From Synaphobranchus kaupii (taxonomy: Eukaryota > Chordata > Actinopteri > Anguilliformes > Synaphobranchidae): a stretch of DNA of 64,000 nt. The notes under the pieces are model-generated. The model made no database searches. It had not been told where the DNA came from and was given only the letters and a program-made list of their open reading frames with translations. Both the position numbers and the translations under genes were made by a program. Where the stretch lies: contig CM056383.1 in assembly GCA_029718625.1 (NCBI GenBank), positions 22,049,930-22,113,929 on the forward strand, written 5' to 3'. Below, one piece after another: positions 23,300-34,595 of this stretch (position 1 is its first letter; each line of letters begins with the position of its first letter).

Positions 23300-23599
23300 G
23301 GGTCATATGTCTTAATTTATACGTGTGTATGTATGTTGTTACATATGTATGTGTGTATGTCAAATTACGTACGTCTATTTCAGTTTACATATTTATGTGC
23401 GTGTATTTCAGTGTACATGTGTATGTATGTTGTTACATATGTATGTGTGTATGTCAAATTACGTACGTCTATTTCAGTTTACATATTTATGTGCGTGTAT
23501 TTCAGTGTACATGTGTATGTATGTCGTTACATATGTATGTGTGTATGTCAAATTACGTATGTCTATTTCAATTTACATATTTATGTGTGTGTATTTCAG
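23300..23599 (+). repeat. 94-bp minisatellite, three units
   Basis: GTTGTTACATATGTATG-type units start near 23335, 23429 and 23523 (period 94). Each unit contains GTGTATTTCAGTGT, a good splice-acceptor sequence. It lies directly after the THAP exon 3 stop and before a possible alternative last exon at 23600. Confidence 0.92.
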
Positions 23600-23748
23600 T
23601 GTGCACCCTCTCACCGCTGAAAATCAAATGGATTGAAACTAAAGCCTCTACCTCAAAGCCAGATACTGCCAAGCACCACAAGAACGTATTTACTGTGGAA
23701 GTCTTCAAATACAGAGACCCCTGGATGACTGTTGCAAGTATCACTTAG
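23600..23748 (+). CDS. Possible alternative last exon of the THAP gene
   Basis: TATGGTGAGTAG at the end of exon 3 contains a strong splice donor (GTGAGT at 23287) that would remove the TAG stop. The acceptor GTATTTCAG ends at 23599. Joining 23286 to 23600 keeps the frame and adds about 49 residues (starting VCTLSPLKIKW, ending at TAG 23746-23748). Both ends of the protein are plausible; only transcript evidence can decide. Confidence 0.4.
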
Positions 23749-24185
23749 AGCCCGCATAAACGGGGCATAAGTGTTTACTGTGGAAGTCTTCACATACAGT
23801 AACCCCTGGATGACTGTTGCAAGTATCACTTAGAGCCCGCATAAACGGGGCATAAGTGTGTACTGTGGAAGTCTTCACATACAGTAACCCCTGGATGACT
23901 GTTGCAAGTATCACTTAGAGCCCGCATAAACGGGGCATAAGTGTTTACTGTGGAAGTCTTCACATACAGTAACCCCTGGATGACTGTTGCAAGTATCACT
24001 TAGAGCCCGCATAAACGGGGCATAAGTGTGTACTGTGGAAGTCTTCACATACAGTAACCCCTGGATGACTGTTGCAAGTATCACTTAGAGCCCGCATAAA
24101 CGGGGCATAAGTGTTTACTGTGGAAGTCCTCGCTTACAAAGACCCATGGATTACAATACCACTTACAGCCAGCATAAACATGTAC
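23691..24185 (+). repeat. 85-bp minisatellite, about six units
   Basis: TACTGTGGAAGTCTTC starts at 23691, 23776, 23861, 23946, 24031 and 24116, an exact 85-bp period; the last unit is diverged. GTGTTT and GTGTGT alternate between units, showing a 170-bp higher-order unit. The first unit overlaps the possible alternative last exon of the THAP gene. Confidence 0.95.
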
Positions 24186-25546
24186 AAATTTGATCTTTTA
24201 TGTGGACCTTGTCATTTTTAATGTGTGTCTCGTCAGGGTTTGTCTTGTACTAAATGTGTGTCTTGTCTTGTGTTCCCACTCTCAGCCTGCACCTTGACGT
24301 GGTGAGTGGGCTTTAAACTGAGACAGGCTACTGAACTTTGTTGTCTCCTATGTCAAACCCCTAACTTTTTGTTACCCTTGAGTTTTTTGTCCCCTATTAT
24401 GAAATGAAAACTGATCTTGCTCTATCCTTTCTCTATTTTACAGATGTAAATTTATTACCAGCTGTTCAAGTTACCAACATAATCAATACTAACACAGATC
24501 ACTAATTCTGTGATGAAATGATATCTTGAGCTGCTAATTTGTAGAATCAGATTTTGGGGTTGAAACAAGGAATAGGGTTGGGGACCGCAGTCCTAGTCTG
24601 TGGGTGACCCTCTTATCAAATGTGCAGCATCCATATTACAAAGGAAAACGCCGCCATCCTGTGCGGGATGTATGGACCACGGACTCACCCTGTCAGCCAC
24701 AAGGGACATCTGACCATCTTTTAAGGATACATAAAAACATTGTACTGATTTCAAGTTGCTTTGTGAAAAAAGAATCTTAATCACTCCTTTAATACATTTA
24801 AAGTCGCAGCACAAGCTGGTCCTCCTTAGTCTTTCAGTGAGATTGCAGGATGTCTGTTACTTATTTACATCAGTGGCTATACTTACACTGTGTGCACGCT
24901 GGGGAAGGCCATCTTGAGCGGTAATGTATTGGTGCATTATGTTCTCATTATTTAACTGAATGCAAGAGGGTATTAAATATTTTAAAGACAAAAGCAGACA
25001 AAAACCTCAAATGACATTTTTCCCCATTTATATAAAGGGTCCGATTCTCATTACAGAGCAAGTACTTAAAAAAATTAATTGCTGTACAACATGTATAATG
25101 TAGAGGGTAGTTAGGCTACCAGATGCCCTTATTTATGCTTCATTTTGAATGATTTGAATGACATTTGATTAGTTTATATATTGTGTAATATTTGCTATTT
25201 CACCTACTGCATGATTCTGTTATGCAAATAATGAACACATCAAAACAAGTTGGATAATTAAAAAAAATTTAATTGACAGCTACACCGGCTTAGGGAGCAA
25301 GAAAGGCCATGGGGTGCCATGGCTGGAGAGGACAAGATGGGGGGTGGGGGAGAGAAGATGTGGGACAGGGATGAGGAAGAGCAGGGGGAGTTGGGTGAAC
25401 AATGGCATAGCTACAGATGTCATTAATTTAAATAATACAAAATATAACATCATAACATAAAATTTGAAAAGCTGACCCATTTCATTAAAAAAAAACCTAT
25501 TCCATTAAAAGCTAAATCCAGGATTGGAGAAACTCCTCCCCTAGAT
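24186..25546. other. No gene recognised
   Basis: AT-rich sequence without convincing exons. 25268-25273 gives ATTAAA on the minus strand, a possible poly(A) signal for the SGNH gene upstream. The purine-rich tract at 25310-25400 (GGGGAGAGAAGATG...) is simple sequence. Confidence 0.35.
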
Positions 25547-27427
25547 TCAGTCTTTAAGGGAATGGACCATACTATTTAAAAAAATATCATTTCCCCTAGG
25601 GGTTAAATGAACACCATCCTTTAGAAATAGGTCAGCGTTATCAAATTTTATGGTAGAATGTGGGATAAAAATTCCACCAAAACTCTGAACAAATGTAGCC
25701 ATGACATTGTTCACCCACTTCCTGGTCTTGTCTATTTTCCCCGGATTGGCAGTCCTCCACCGGCGTCGCTGGGAGATTGCTGATAGGAGGATCTTCGTCC
25801 CTGGGAAACGCCGGTGGAGGTCTTGCAGGTCCCGCTTCATGTCTGCGACGAGACGCAGGCTCTTCGTGTTGCCGAGGTCGTTCCCGCCGCAGTGTATGAG
25901 CAGGACATCCGGGGCTGCTCTTCCTCTGAGGGACTGGTGAATGAAGGGGAGAAGCCGCTCCCACCTCAGGCCTCCCCAGCCAAACCACTGGACCCTGGCA
26001 TCCAGACCCAGACTGGTCCCCATGGTCTCCCTTGCTCTCTCCTCCCCACGCCGGATGTAGCTGTCACCAACTATCCAGACATTTTTATCTGTGTAAGAGG
26101 AATAAAATTAAATGCATCTCATTGCAATATACAATGATACATTCTGGATGCAAGCTATTAAAAACATCATCCACAATCTAGACATGATACTTTAATATTG
26201 TCAATATGCTGTTTGGTCCTATTGCATAACGAGAGCTACGCTTGAAAAATTAGCAATGCAAGAGAAATACACTCAAATTATATTATGTAAATGACTAGTT
26301 TAAGGCACAGTGATTAAAAAAGAAAAATGGTTCACAATGAAAGGTGGGTACAGAAACTCACAGTTGAGGCTTTGGTTTTCCATCGTGTCTGCAAAAGAAA
26401 TTAAAAGGTTAAGGTTACAACCAGTCTGTGTAATGAGACTTAATGCACTAGGGTGGGAAACTTGGTTTTACAAAGTGCATTGTGCAATTTTCACGCATGC
26501 AAATAGACTATTAAAATGCTTCGTAGATGGCCACAGCTGACGTTATTTTATCTTCTTTCATTGTGATTTGTGTTAGCTAGGGTGATCATATATTTTATAT
26601 TTTATCCACACACAAAAAAAAATAGGACAGGTTCGGGCGGGCATTATTAACATAATAGGCTACTCTGCTGGGTTATTGGAACGAGCAAAACCTAACCATT
26701 TTTACTGACATTTTTAGGAATTTAGAAATCCCGCAAGGACCTATTTTTATACAGTCTATGGCTTGGACGGATTTTTTGGGTCGCAAGCTTGCTGACAGCT
26801 TGCTACCTATTTAGAGCAGCTCTTCGGGACATTTATAATAAAAGTAGTCTTGTACGTAAATGTGATTGATTGACCGTCAATATCGTTAATGGCAATCATA
26901 ACGTTACCCTATATTCGCCTTAGCCTGCCTAGGCCTAACGTAACCAATCTCACTGTCAAGCTGGTATGCTAGCTAATGGAATTAGCCTACCTCCGATCTG
27001 AGTTGGGTGGAATATTAATGTACTTTAAATTGTACTGTAAATTGAAGATAACTGAATAAAACGTTATAACATAACACAATGATGTGGCGAATTTCACACA
27101 GTCAATGCAAATAAATAACACCGTAAAACCGTGAAAATGAAATTATATAATAAATTAGCTTGACTTACCGTGAATTTGCTTGCAATCAGACTGTGCTTGC
27201 AATATAAAACTCCCGCTTCTAATTTCTCCCGCTTTCCAGAATCTCCGCCCCGAACTGTCAATCATACTGTGCCTGGACAGAGACCCTCCCATGAAGACCA
27301 TATCCGGTTCACCCTGCTCCAAGCAAAGGTCAAGTCGGCTCCACTGAGCAGGCGCAGTTCGTCCAAACAGCCGGCGAAAAAGACTTCCGTGTTTCAATTT
27401 GGTTTTTCCGAGGCCATGGAAAGGCAA
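25547..27427 (-). CDS. SGNH-hydrolase family protein (3 exons)
   Basis: Exons on the minus strand: 27427-27169 (donor GTAAGT), 26388-26362 (27 bp, acceptor TTCTTTTGCAG, donor GTGAGT) and 26088-25547. All joins keep one frame, giving 275 codons from the ATG at 27427 or 187 residues from the ATG at 26383-26381. Numbered from the second ATG, the SGNH blocks are VGDSY (Ser17), GGND (Asn77) and DGVHLT (Asp165, His168), i.e. the catalytic Ser, Asp and His of a small esterase or lipase-like fold. The substrate is unknown. The upstream part of exon 1 looks repeat-derived and may be untranslated. SGNH modules are also known in some LINE ORF1 proteins and, as I recall, in some DIRS/Ngaro retrotransposons, so a transposon origin is possible. 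Confidence 0.75.
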
Positions 27428-27490
27428 TGGGTGACGTCACAGTGGCTTTGTCCATATTTTTATACAGTCTATGGTGCGAACCAGTCGGCC
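27427..27490 (-). promoter_or_regulatory. CRE-containing repeat-like promoter of SGNH gene
   Basis: GTGACGTCAC (near 27431-27440) is a palindromic cAMP-response-element core, lying directly before the first exon. The neighbouring word TTTTTATACAGTCTATGG recurs at 26745-26762, and its complement (CTGTATAAAAATA) at 18570, so the promoter seems to sit in a dispersed repeat. The function is inferred only from motif and position. Confidence 0.4.
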
Positions 27491-27589
27491 GACAGTCGCT
27501 TTGTTTCACCAAACTAAGTAATTAAAACCGCTGTTTCATCTGGTGCTGATAATTGTATCTAAACCCACGCCAAAGTCAATGTTTGCTAA

Positions 27590-28640
27590 GCTGATTGTGT
27601 TTGGCTTGAGGCCCCCAGCCTGAGGGGAACAACTTATAAAGCCCGGTCATTGGTAGAAGCATCAGCACCCTGTGTGAGCGCTCCTTAGCGTCGTGGTTAT
27701 CGACGGTTGTAACCCAGGAACCGAGCCTAGTTCCATCGCTAACCACTGTTTTTCTCTTTGATATATTATATATACAATTATTTAAAGGGCCTTATTATAT
27801 TGTTTCATGTATTTTTATGCTTACTCCAGATTAATGGACGCATTGTGAATGAGCAACGTGCAATCGGAATATAGTGTAGAGGTTTCATTTTATGGGCTAA
27901 GTGCCATCTTAATGTACAGATATTCTAGCCTCAGGGCAAAGTGCAATCCTAGTCTGTTATCGGTAGTTTAATAAGTGGGCAGTGTGCAATCTGAATTTAT
28001 TAGGATTTTAAGGAATGAGTAATGTGCAATATTGTTCTCTTGGTAACCTCTGAGTTCCAAATCTTTAACTCCCCTGTGTGAGCAAACCTTCGGGCCACGT
28101 GCAATAGTTCTCGGCGAGAGCACAGTTTATTTAATATATAGGCTATTTGGACTTGTGTGCAATAATCACTTTTATTAACTGATTGCAGTGATCACTTTAC
28201 GTATCTATGGTGAACCTTCCTTTTGTATAACTTTTAAATGGTGTGTCCATTCTTAATTAGGTGTGCGGTGGAGTGTATTGTGTATTGTGGATCGCCAGTG
28301 TGATTATTTATTTAACCCTCAATTGAACTATTTCACTGTGGTTTGGAGATTTGACGTGGTTCTATACCCCTGCTACTTGGTTATTTGTCCATGTGATGTT
28401 ACAATTGGAATACCACTTTTACTATTTTGTGTCTGATATCTGAGTCAAGCCCATCTTATATTGTGTATGGTAGCCCATTGCCCTCGATCAGATTCTGTGT
28501 CATTTTAAAGGATGTCCTTTGTGAAAAATCTAAATAAAGAGATTGTATATTTTCTTGTACCAGCTTCCATCTTGCGTCTCCTTGATTTAATCTGTGCGGG
28601 GTATTTTCTGCCTCTTGCCTTACCAGGGTCTCCCACCCTT
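27590..28640 (+). other. Unassigned stretch with TATA and poly(A) signals, LTR candidate
   Basis: TATAAA at 27635-27640 and AATAAA at 28533-28538 lie about 900 bp apart without an open frame, an arrangement seen in LTRs and in noncoding transcripts. No terminal TG/CA pair with a target duplication or second copy was found in the window, so the LTR reading is weak. Confidence 0.25.
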
Positions 28641-28699
28641 ATAATTGGGAGTGGCATAGTCTAAACACTTAACGGTATAGGGGCGCATCGCTCCTAGGG

Positions 28700-29175
28700 G
28701 CCACACTAATTACATAGTAATTGTTGAATATTAATTCATGTCTCAACGCCAACTGCAATGTCAGGTATATTGTATACTGTACATGCAACTATTTTTACTT
28801 GAAACGTTTAAAGGTACAGATAGTTTTGCATATTTCCAGGTAGGAGAGGAGTGGAGGAAAGTGAAGGAGGTGGGGAGTGAAGAATATTGTGACGCACCCC
28901 TTGCGTGCATCCCAATACTCTAAAAATTCATCCTCCTTTCCTCCACTACCACCTCCTCTCCTCCGTGCCCTGGAAATGGATCTATGTGTTTTAATCTAAT
29001 GTCGCTGATTACATCTTAATGACATATTAATGGTTACATATTAATTAATTTCTCAACGCAAACCGCAATGTCAGGTACATTGTATACTGTACATGCAAAT
29101 ACTTGAAACGTACAGCCTATTTTGCGTACTTCCTTGTAGGAGAGGAGTGAAGAATATTGGGACACAGGCCTTGTC
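28700..29175. repeat. Local duplication with internal fold-back
   Basis: 28730-28880 and 29040-29170 share AATGTCAGGTA-ATTGTATACTGTACATGCAA and GTAGGAGAGGAGTG. Between them, CATCCTCCTTTCCTCCACTACC (28927-28948) is the complement of GGAGTGGAGGAAAGTGAAGGAGG (28848-28870), giving a hairpin. Part of it is related to 16720-16820. Confidence 0.7.
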
Positions 29176-30055
29176 TTTTCATAACCGTGCACAACGAAAG
29201 TGTTATCTGATTGGACATTGCTCAACTTCCTGCTTGTAGTTGAGCAGTGATTGGTTATTTGTCCTGTTCAAGTGACGGACACGGCAGCGGCCGGAAAAAA
29301 TTATACGCTGGGAAGAATTGTACACAACTTCAAATTGCAAATTTCTGAATGGTACAGCCTCTTCTTCAATTTGAGCTTTAAACCATGGATGTTAGTAGGA
29401 TGTGAATACTTTTTGAGATATTGACACTTTAATGAGATGAGAAGAAACAATATGAAAATTGCCTCGTGTGCCAAAGCTAATGGGGTTAAAACTAAGTAGA
29501 ATTTTGGACAGATTAGTTATCAAATTAGAAAAATGCACAAAATAAAATAAAAATATAACTACAATGTATCTGTTGTTGTTTGTCATGATTCAGATTGTTT
29601 TATTTCCAATGTGTTACAAAATATTTAATGGTATGTTATTACTATGTTATAGGCTACATTATGATATTTGAAATGTTATTTGGTCTTATTCTGGTCTTAG
29701 GGTGCTCTCAAGGCTCATTGATTGAACTTTCTAGTGGGATGTAGATTGTGTAACCTTCATTTATGTTTATTTAAATTTCAAGTGGATGTGTAACAATAGA
29801 TACATTTATTATGATATGATACATTTTTTTAAGAAATGAACCAATTTACCCAGTGATGAGTACATGTTGTTTGAAATACAGTAGAACACCATAGCTACAG
29901 AACTGTATAGCAGTCAGATATTTAAAAAAATGGTGTACTGGAAATCCCTGATAGTGTAGAGCTGAGGTTTGGCTTGGTGGTGCTCATTTGAATTTCCTGT
30001 CTTTTGCGGCCTTTGACTAAGTCAAACTTCACGCTTAAAACTTAGTTTTTTGTTG
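29176..30055. other. No gene recognised
   Basis: AT-rich sequence with only short frames. I see no repeat boundary, exon or RNA gene. Confidence 0.35.
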
Positions 30056-30740
30056 TTAGTAAGTATTTAGCTTCATGCTGGGCCCATCTGGTGCTCTGAG
30101 GCGTGACAAACTAGAATTATAGCTGTCAGAAGGAGTCCATAATGCACCATCACGGCGGCTAGGGAAGGCTGCGAAGAGCTGATGTATCCCAGCCTGCCTG
30201 TGCCATGGACACACGTCAGGTTGCGGAGTGGAAGTGACTGGGGGCCTGGAGTGGTGTGCATGCTCTTCAATCACAGCAAATTCTTCTCTAAACAGGTCCG
30301 GAGCAGTGCCTGCCCTTGTATCGGGGCCATAGAATGACACCTGTGGGGGTGGACATGTGTGTCCGAAGTGTGTCAGAAGTTGTCACCATACCTGTGCCAG
30401 TGGTGTGTTGCAGGTCACCCTGCGTGGGCGTGGCCAGAGATCACTGCCCAATGGTGTGTGCACCAGCTGTGCCAGTGGTGTGTTGCAGGTCACCCTGCAT
30501 GGGCGTGGCCAGCTTCTGTAGTACAGGAGACATAAGCTGCTGCATTTCGCAATGCTGCTTTTCCATCAGCCTGCTTTGATGCTCCATAAAGGTTTGTAGC
30601 CATGCAGGTGGTTGCTCACCCCCGTTTAGTGGTGTTGCTAGAGAGGACGACAAAAAATACTTATTGTGTGTAGAAAGCTCAGTACTTTGTGCTTTGCATT
30701 GAAAATTCAATCTGTTTTAACAGTCCTGTTTCTATGAGGG
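30056..30740 (-). pseudogene. Gag-like fragment, probable retroelement remnant
   Basis: On the minus strand, 30710-30441 encodes WLQTFMEHQSRLMEKQHCEMQ and similar glutamine-rich helical sequence, resembling the N-terminal part of Ty3/gypsy-like Gag proteins in style only. An acceptor-like TCTCTAG precedes CAACACC near 30639. A 75-bp direct repeat (CTGTGCCAGTGGTGTGTTGC at 30392 and 30467) lies within it. A second frame, 30340-30056, continues in a different register. The family is not certain. Confidence 0.4.
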
Positions 30741-31427
30741 GGGGTCGGGATGGAGGACCAGACGCGACCGAGAGGGGGATTCAATACGTTATCCACAGAG
30801 AGTGGAATAACAAAAAATTGGGAAGATAACACAAACGAAAGAAAGAACCCCTCGGCGACTAAGCCGAAAAAATAAATCAACCCACGAAAACGTGGGCGAG
30901 AAAGTCACAAAGACTTAGAATAGCAAATAAAGAACCAAAACAATAACTATTCAACGCGATGGGCGAGACACTCGCAAATAAGGAGCAGAAATAAAACAGA
31001 AAAGAAAGCGGAAAACCTCAAGCTCGAAAACGAAATAAAACAAGCCGTATAAACGAGGGAACCGCTTAGAAAGAGATGAACAAAACAGAGCGAACCTCAG
31101 GGAGGTAGGCATAGCAAGGTAAATAGCAATAGGAGAAAAGATAGATACTAGATCTAGCCCTCACTCAAATCAAGTGGGAATTATTAAAGAACTCAAAGAA
31201 AACAATCTACCGTAAGCTGACCCTGTTACCGGCTTAGTACCGTGGCAAAACTGACACGAAAGCGCAGATTCAGGAAGCCGTCACTCTTAAGAAGCCTGCG
31301 GAAACACAGAACAGGTGTAGACAATGAGTGCCGGGACGGAGGAAAAAACCCGGCACGGAAAAAACTGTCCCGCAGCTGAGCGGGAGCTTCTGCAAAAGAG
31401 AGCACGGCAACCTCATATACCGTGACA
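30724..31427 (-). repeat. 3' LTR of a chromodomain Ty3/gypsy element
   Basis: On the minus strand it begins TGTCACGGTATATGAGG at 31427, directly after a purine tract (GGGGGGTCC) that can serve as polypurine primer, and just downstream of the pol end at 31460. The other end, near 30724, is tentative. No 5' LTR lies in the window. Confidence 0.55.
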
Positions 31428-31459
31428 GGACCCCCCATCTAAGGGACGGCCCCAGATGA

Positions 31460-31790
31460 TCACTCAGCCTTGTCTTTACGGAAGGACCTAATAAAATCCG
31501 GATCCACGATGTTTCTGGAGGGGACCTTGCAGCGCTCTTCCGGACCATAGCCCTCCCAGTCCACGAGATATTGCACCCCACGACCCACTTGCCCTGCTAG
31601 CCAAAATCCGGCGGACGGTGTAGGCAGGTTGGCCCTCGATGAGTCAAGGGGGGGCGGAGCGTCCTCCGTCGGGGCCAACGGACTCACGAGTACAGGCTTA
31701 AGGCGAGAGATGTGGAATGTGGGGTGAACTCTCATGGACCGGGGGAGTTGAAGGCGCACAGTAACTGGGTTAACCCTTTAAAGCCGGAGC
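31460..31790 (-). pseudogene. Chromovirus integrase C-terminus with chromodomain
   Basis: The minus-strand frame reads MRVHPTFHISRLKPV, the usual end of the gypsy integrase, then YLVDWEGYGPEER and VPSRNIVDPDFIRSFRK, a chromodomain of the chromovirus type. In these elements the chromodomain directs integration to particular chromatin. The rest of pol is missing (homology stops near 31772-31790). The 3' LTR follows, as expected. Confidence 0.85.
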
Positions 31791-32804
31791 GTTCTAATTT
31801 CAGAACGTTCTGATGGTTTGACGTATAATATCTCTGCCGTCCAATCACTGATTTTCTTTTTGAAAAATGCTAGTTACAGATGACAAAATAAGCTACAATT
31901 TCATATTATTGGTTCATGAGCTTAGTTGGCGGGGATTATTTCTAGACCGCTAGATAAAACCGCACGTCAACCACGTAAATCTCCATTTGCCTCACCGCGG
32001 GTGATCGACAGAAGACGATCATCTGAAAACTTTACTGCGACTGAGGGAAAGCCAGTAAACCCCCTGAGGTAAGAGGCATTTAAGATAATAATTAACCATA
32101 AATATTACTTCAGTAACAATTTCATTTTGAATAAAACCCTGTTTTTGTACCGCAGAATTTCTCAGATTGTCACTTGAAATTCGAACAAAAACATGAACAT
32201 TCGTGTAAAGCTCTAGCTTCAAATGAGAAGCCACTGTGCTATTCTTCCCCCAGCTTGTTTCAAGATGAAATTGTGAAAAAGTCTGTCATACAATGAATAA
32301 GTGAAGTGATAATGTTAAATGTGAATATCTTCCATATTTAGTGTAGACTTTGATAACTAAATAATAGCTAACTAAATCTAAAACCAGTAACGTTAGTCTA
32401 ACAGCGGGCTCTCAGCGTCTCTGCGCGAACAGCCATTTTCTTTTCCTAATTTGAAACGTTAGCTCTGCTGTCTGTCTTGCTAGCTTTATAAATGTTATAC
32501 TCAACTATTAGTCTTATCAATAGCAAGTACTAACTAGCTAGTGTTTTAACATAATGTTATGTATAAATTTGAAGGTTGTTTGTTGATCTGTCTTGTAGAA
32601 AATGAATGGAGTAGGGAACTAAACAGCAAACATTTCCAATGTAACGTCAGCTTCGCTTTTTTATTTTCTGACACACGTCTTTGACTTGAGTAAGATTAGC
32701 CTGTTTAGACAAATATGACAAAAAGACATCATTCATTTGAGCCAATGTCACTGATGATTTAGGTCATTCAAAACTATTTTTTACATTGATGGACATTATG
32801 CTAA
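31791..32804. other. No gene; possible start of a TTAA element
   Basis: TTAACCCTTTAAAGCCGGAG at about 31771 resembles the ends of fish TTAA-target elements, but no matching right end was found. The rest is AT-rich, with TAACGTTA-type words at 32390 and no exon. Confidence 0.3.
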
Positions 32805-33489
32805 GGCCATGTAAAAAAAAAAAGTTGTTGATCGTCCCCGCCTGACATCCGAAAAAGGCCCCGACGACTTTTTTTTTTTTTTTGTATTTTTCGTGACGAT
32901 GGCCAGAAGTTGCAGAAAACACGGGGAAATCCTATTTCTAAGCCCATTTGGATAGAAAATCGTACTCACACCGCACTAGGAGATCCTATCCGATCCACTA
33001 GGCCTAGCCCTCTATCGACCACCGCGCAAAATTGTTAGAGCGCATGTGCAGCATGGATTTCAAAACAAAGCCTATCCATGACAGGGCATGCTTATAATTA
33101 TATTGACCTATTAAATGTTTTATGATTGCTTGAACTTTGGTCTATACAGTATTTTATTGTTGTAAAAAGGTTTTGTAGCCAGATCTGGTCTATGGTGTAG
33201 TGCCAGCATAAAACCAATAACATACAATCAATCAAGGAACATTTATTGACCAAAAATACATGAAACATTACAATCAATATGAGCAAAACTGATGTTGACA
33301 GGCTACAATTAAACAGAAGCAATTTGGTCGAGAGATGCAATGTTCTATATATTCTGTCCTCTTTATTTCTCTCTACGGCCCGCTGTACCTGGTGCTTAAA
33401 TAAAAAAATAAAAATTTTAAAAAACCCTCCCTCCCTACACCTTTTTTTTAAAAAAAGGACGATCAACAACTTCTTTTTTTTACATGGCC
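32805..33489. mobile_element. Harbinger-like MITE, complete copy
   Basis: The terminal inverted repeats are GGCCATGTAAAAAAAAAAAG and its complement, followed inward by TTGTTGATCGTCC. TAA flanks both ends (32802-32804 and 33490-33492), matching the TWA target of PIF/Harbinger elements. A 5' part of the same family lies at 62890-63386. Frames inside (123 and 94 codons on opposite strands) are not conserved genes. Confidence 0.85.
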
Positions 33490-33519
33490 TAAGTAGTCTA
33501 ACATTGTGTTATTGTTGTG

Positions 33520-33865
33520 CTTTTTATCTAACGTTATTCTGGAGCTATAAGTGTTTTCTGTAAAATGTCATTCTCACTATACAGCCCTTTAATGACTCAG
33601 AAATGTTCTTATGGATTAATGAAATGGCAACTGATAATATATTTATCTATTACAGCGATGGATGGACATTATGCTTGTGTCCAGAATAGCTATTTTATCT
33701 ATTCCTGACATAAGCATAAAGCGTTTGCTGTAAGATGTTATTATTGCAAGTATACAGCCCTTTAATGTCTCAGAAATGGTTTTATATGATATGTTATGGA
33801 TTCATGAAATGGTAAATGATTACATATTTATGTATTGCAGCAAAGGATGGACATTTAGCCATCTG
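33520..33865. repeat. Imperfect tandem duplication, about 175-bp unit
   Basis: ACAGCCCTTTAATG-CTCAGAAATG (near 33581 and 33755) and GATGGACATTATG / GGATGGACATTTAG with a preceding TATT-CAG recur in order. A third partial motif (GATGGACATTATG at 32788) lies before the MITE. Beyond 33840 the words resemble a short exon but no gene could be built. Confidence 0.65.
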
Positions 33866-34059
33866 ATACAGTCCCTGAAGAGAAGGAGGGTGCTGAGGGT
33901 CATTGCAGAACACGACACCATGATTTTTGAATATATTGAAGGTATTTATGCTTGACCAGGGCTCGAAATTAACTTTTTTACTTGGTAGCACTGGTGCCGA
34001 AAACTTCCCTTTAAACTGATTATTGGTCTTAATCATTTTTCAATCAGTTCCCTTGATTA

Positions 34060-34585
34060 ACAATAGGCTACATCAGCGTTTAATTCACCAATTACTCAAT
34101 GCCATCAAATGTAGCCGGTTCTCCTCAATTAGGCTATTAGGCAAGTAATAAAATTATTTTAACTTGCGTCGCAAAATTGTGCACATTTTAATCAACATTA
34201 TAATTGTGGATACATGTGCTCTTCGTTCTCCGCACTCTTAATTCCGAAAATATTCATGGAAATTAAACTATCTTAAAGCTCAGCTTTTGTTAGATTATTT
34301 TTTTATTGCAGGTTGTGCTAAATAAAAAAAATAATCTAACAAAAGCTGAGCTTTAAGATCGTTTAATTTCCATGAATATTTTCGGAATTAAGAGTGCAGA
34401 GAACGAAGAGCACATGTATCCACAATTATAATGTTGACAACAATAATAATAATAATAATGTTGCACAATTTTGCGATGCAAGTTAAAATAATTGTATTAC
34501 TTGTCTAATAGCCTAATTGAGGAGAACTGGCTACATTTGATGGCATTGAGTAATTGGTGAATTAAACGCTGATGTTGCCTATTGG
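34060..34585. repeat. Near-perfect hairpin with about 250-bp arms
   Basis: 34060-34310 pairs with 34325-34585: for example AAAGCTCAGCTTTTGTTAGATTATT on the left has its complement about 30 bp further on, and CAATAGGC-ACATCAGCG marks both outer ends. The loop is only about 15-25 bp. The right arm has a (TAA)n insertion near 34445. It is most likely a foldback MITE. No target duplication is certain. Confidence 0.9.
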
Positions 34586-34595
34586 TGGGTAGTGG

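Noticed and set aside
23691..24185. Regular 85-bp array as a CRISPR
   Set aside because: Units abut without spacers, the setting is eukaryotic and there are no cas genes.
27590..28640. Full LTR retrotransposon
   Set aside because: TATA and poly(A) signals exist but no paired LTR, primer-binding site or coding domain was found.
33098..33563. ORFs of 123 and 94 codons
   Set aside because: They lie wholly within the 32805-33489 MITE or across its end, on opposite strands, and are broken in the second copy at 62890.
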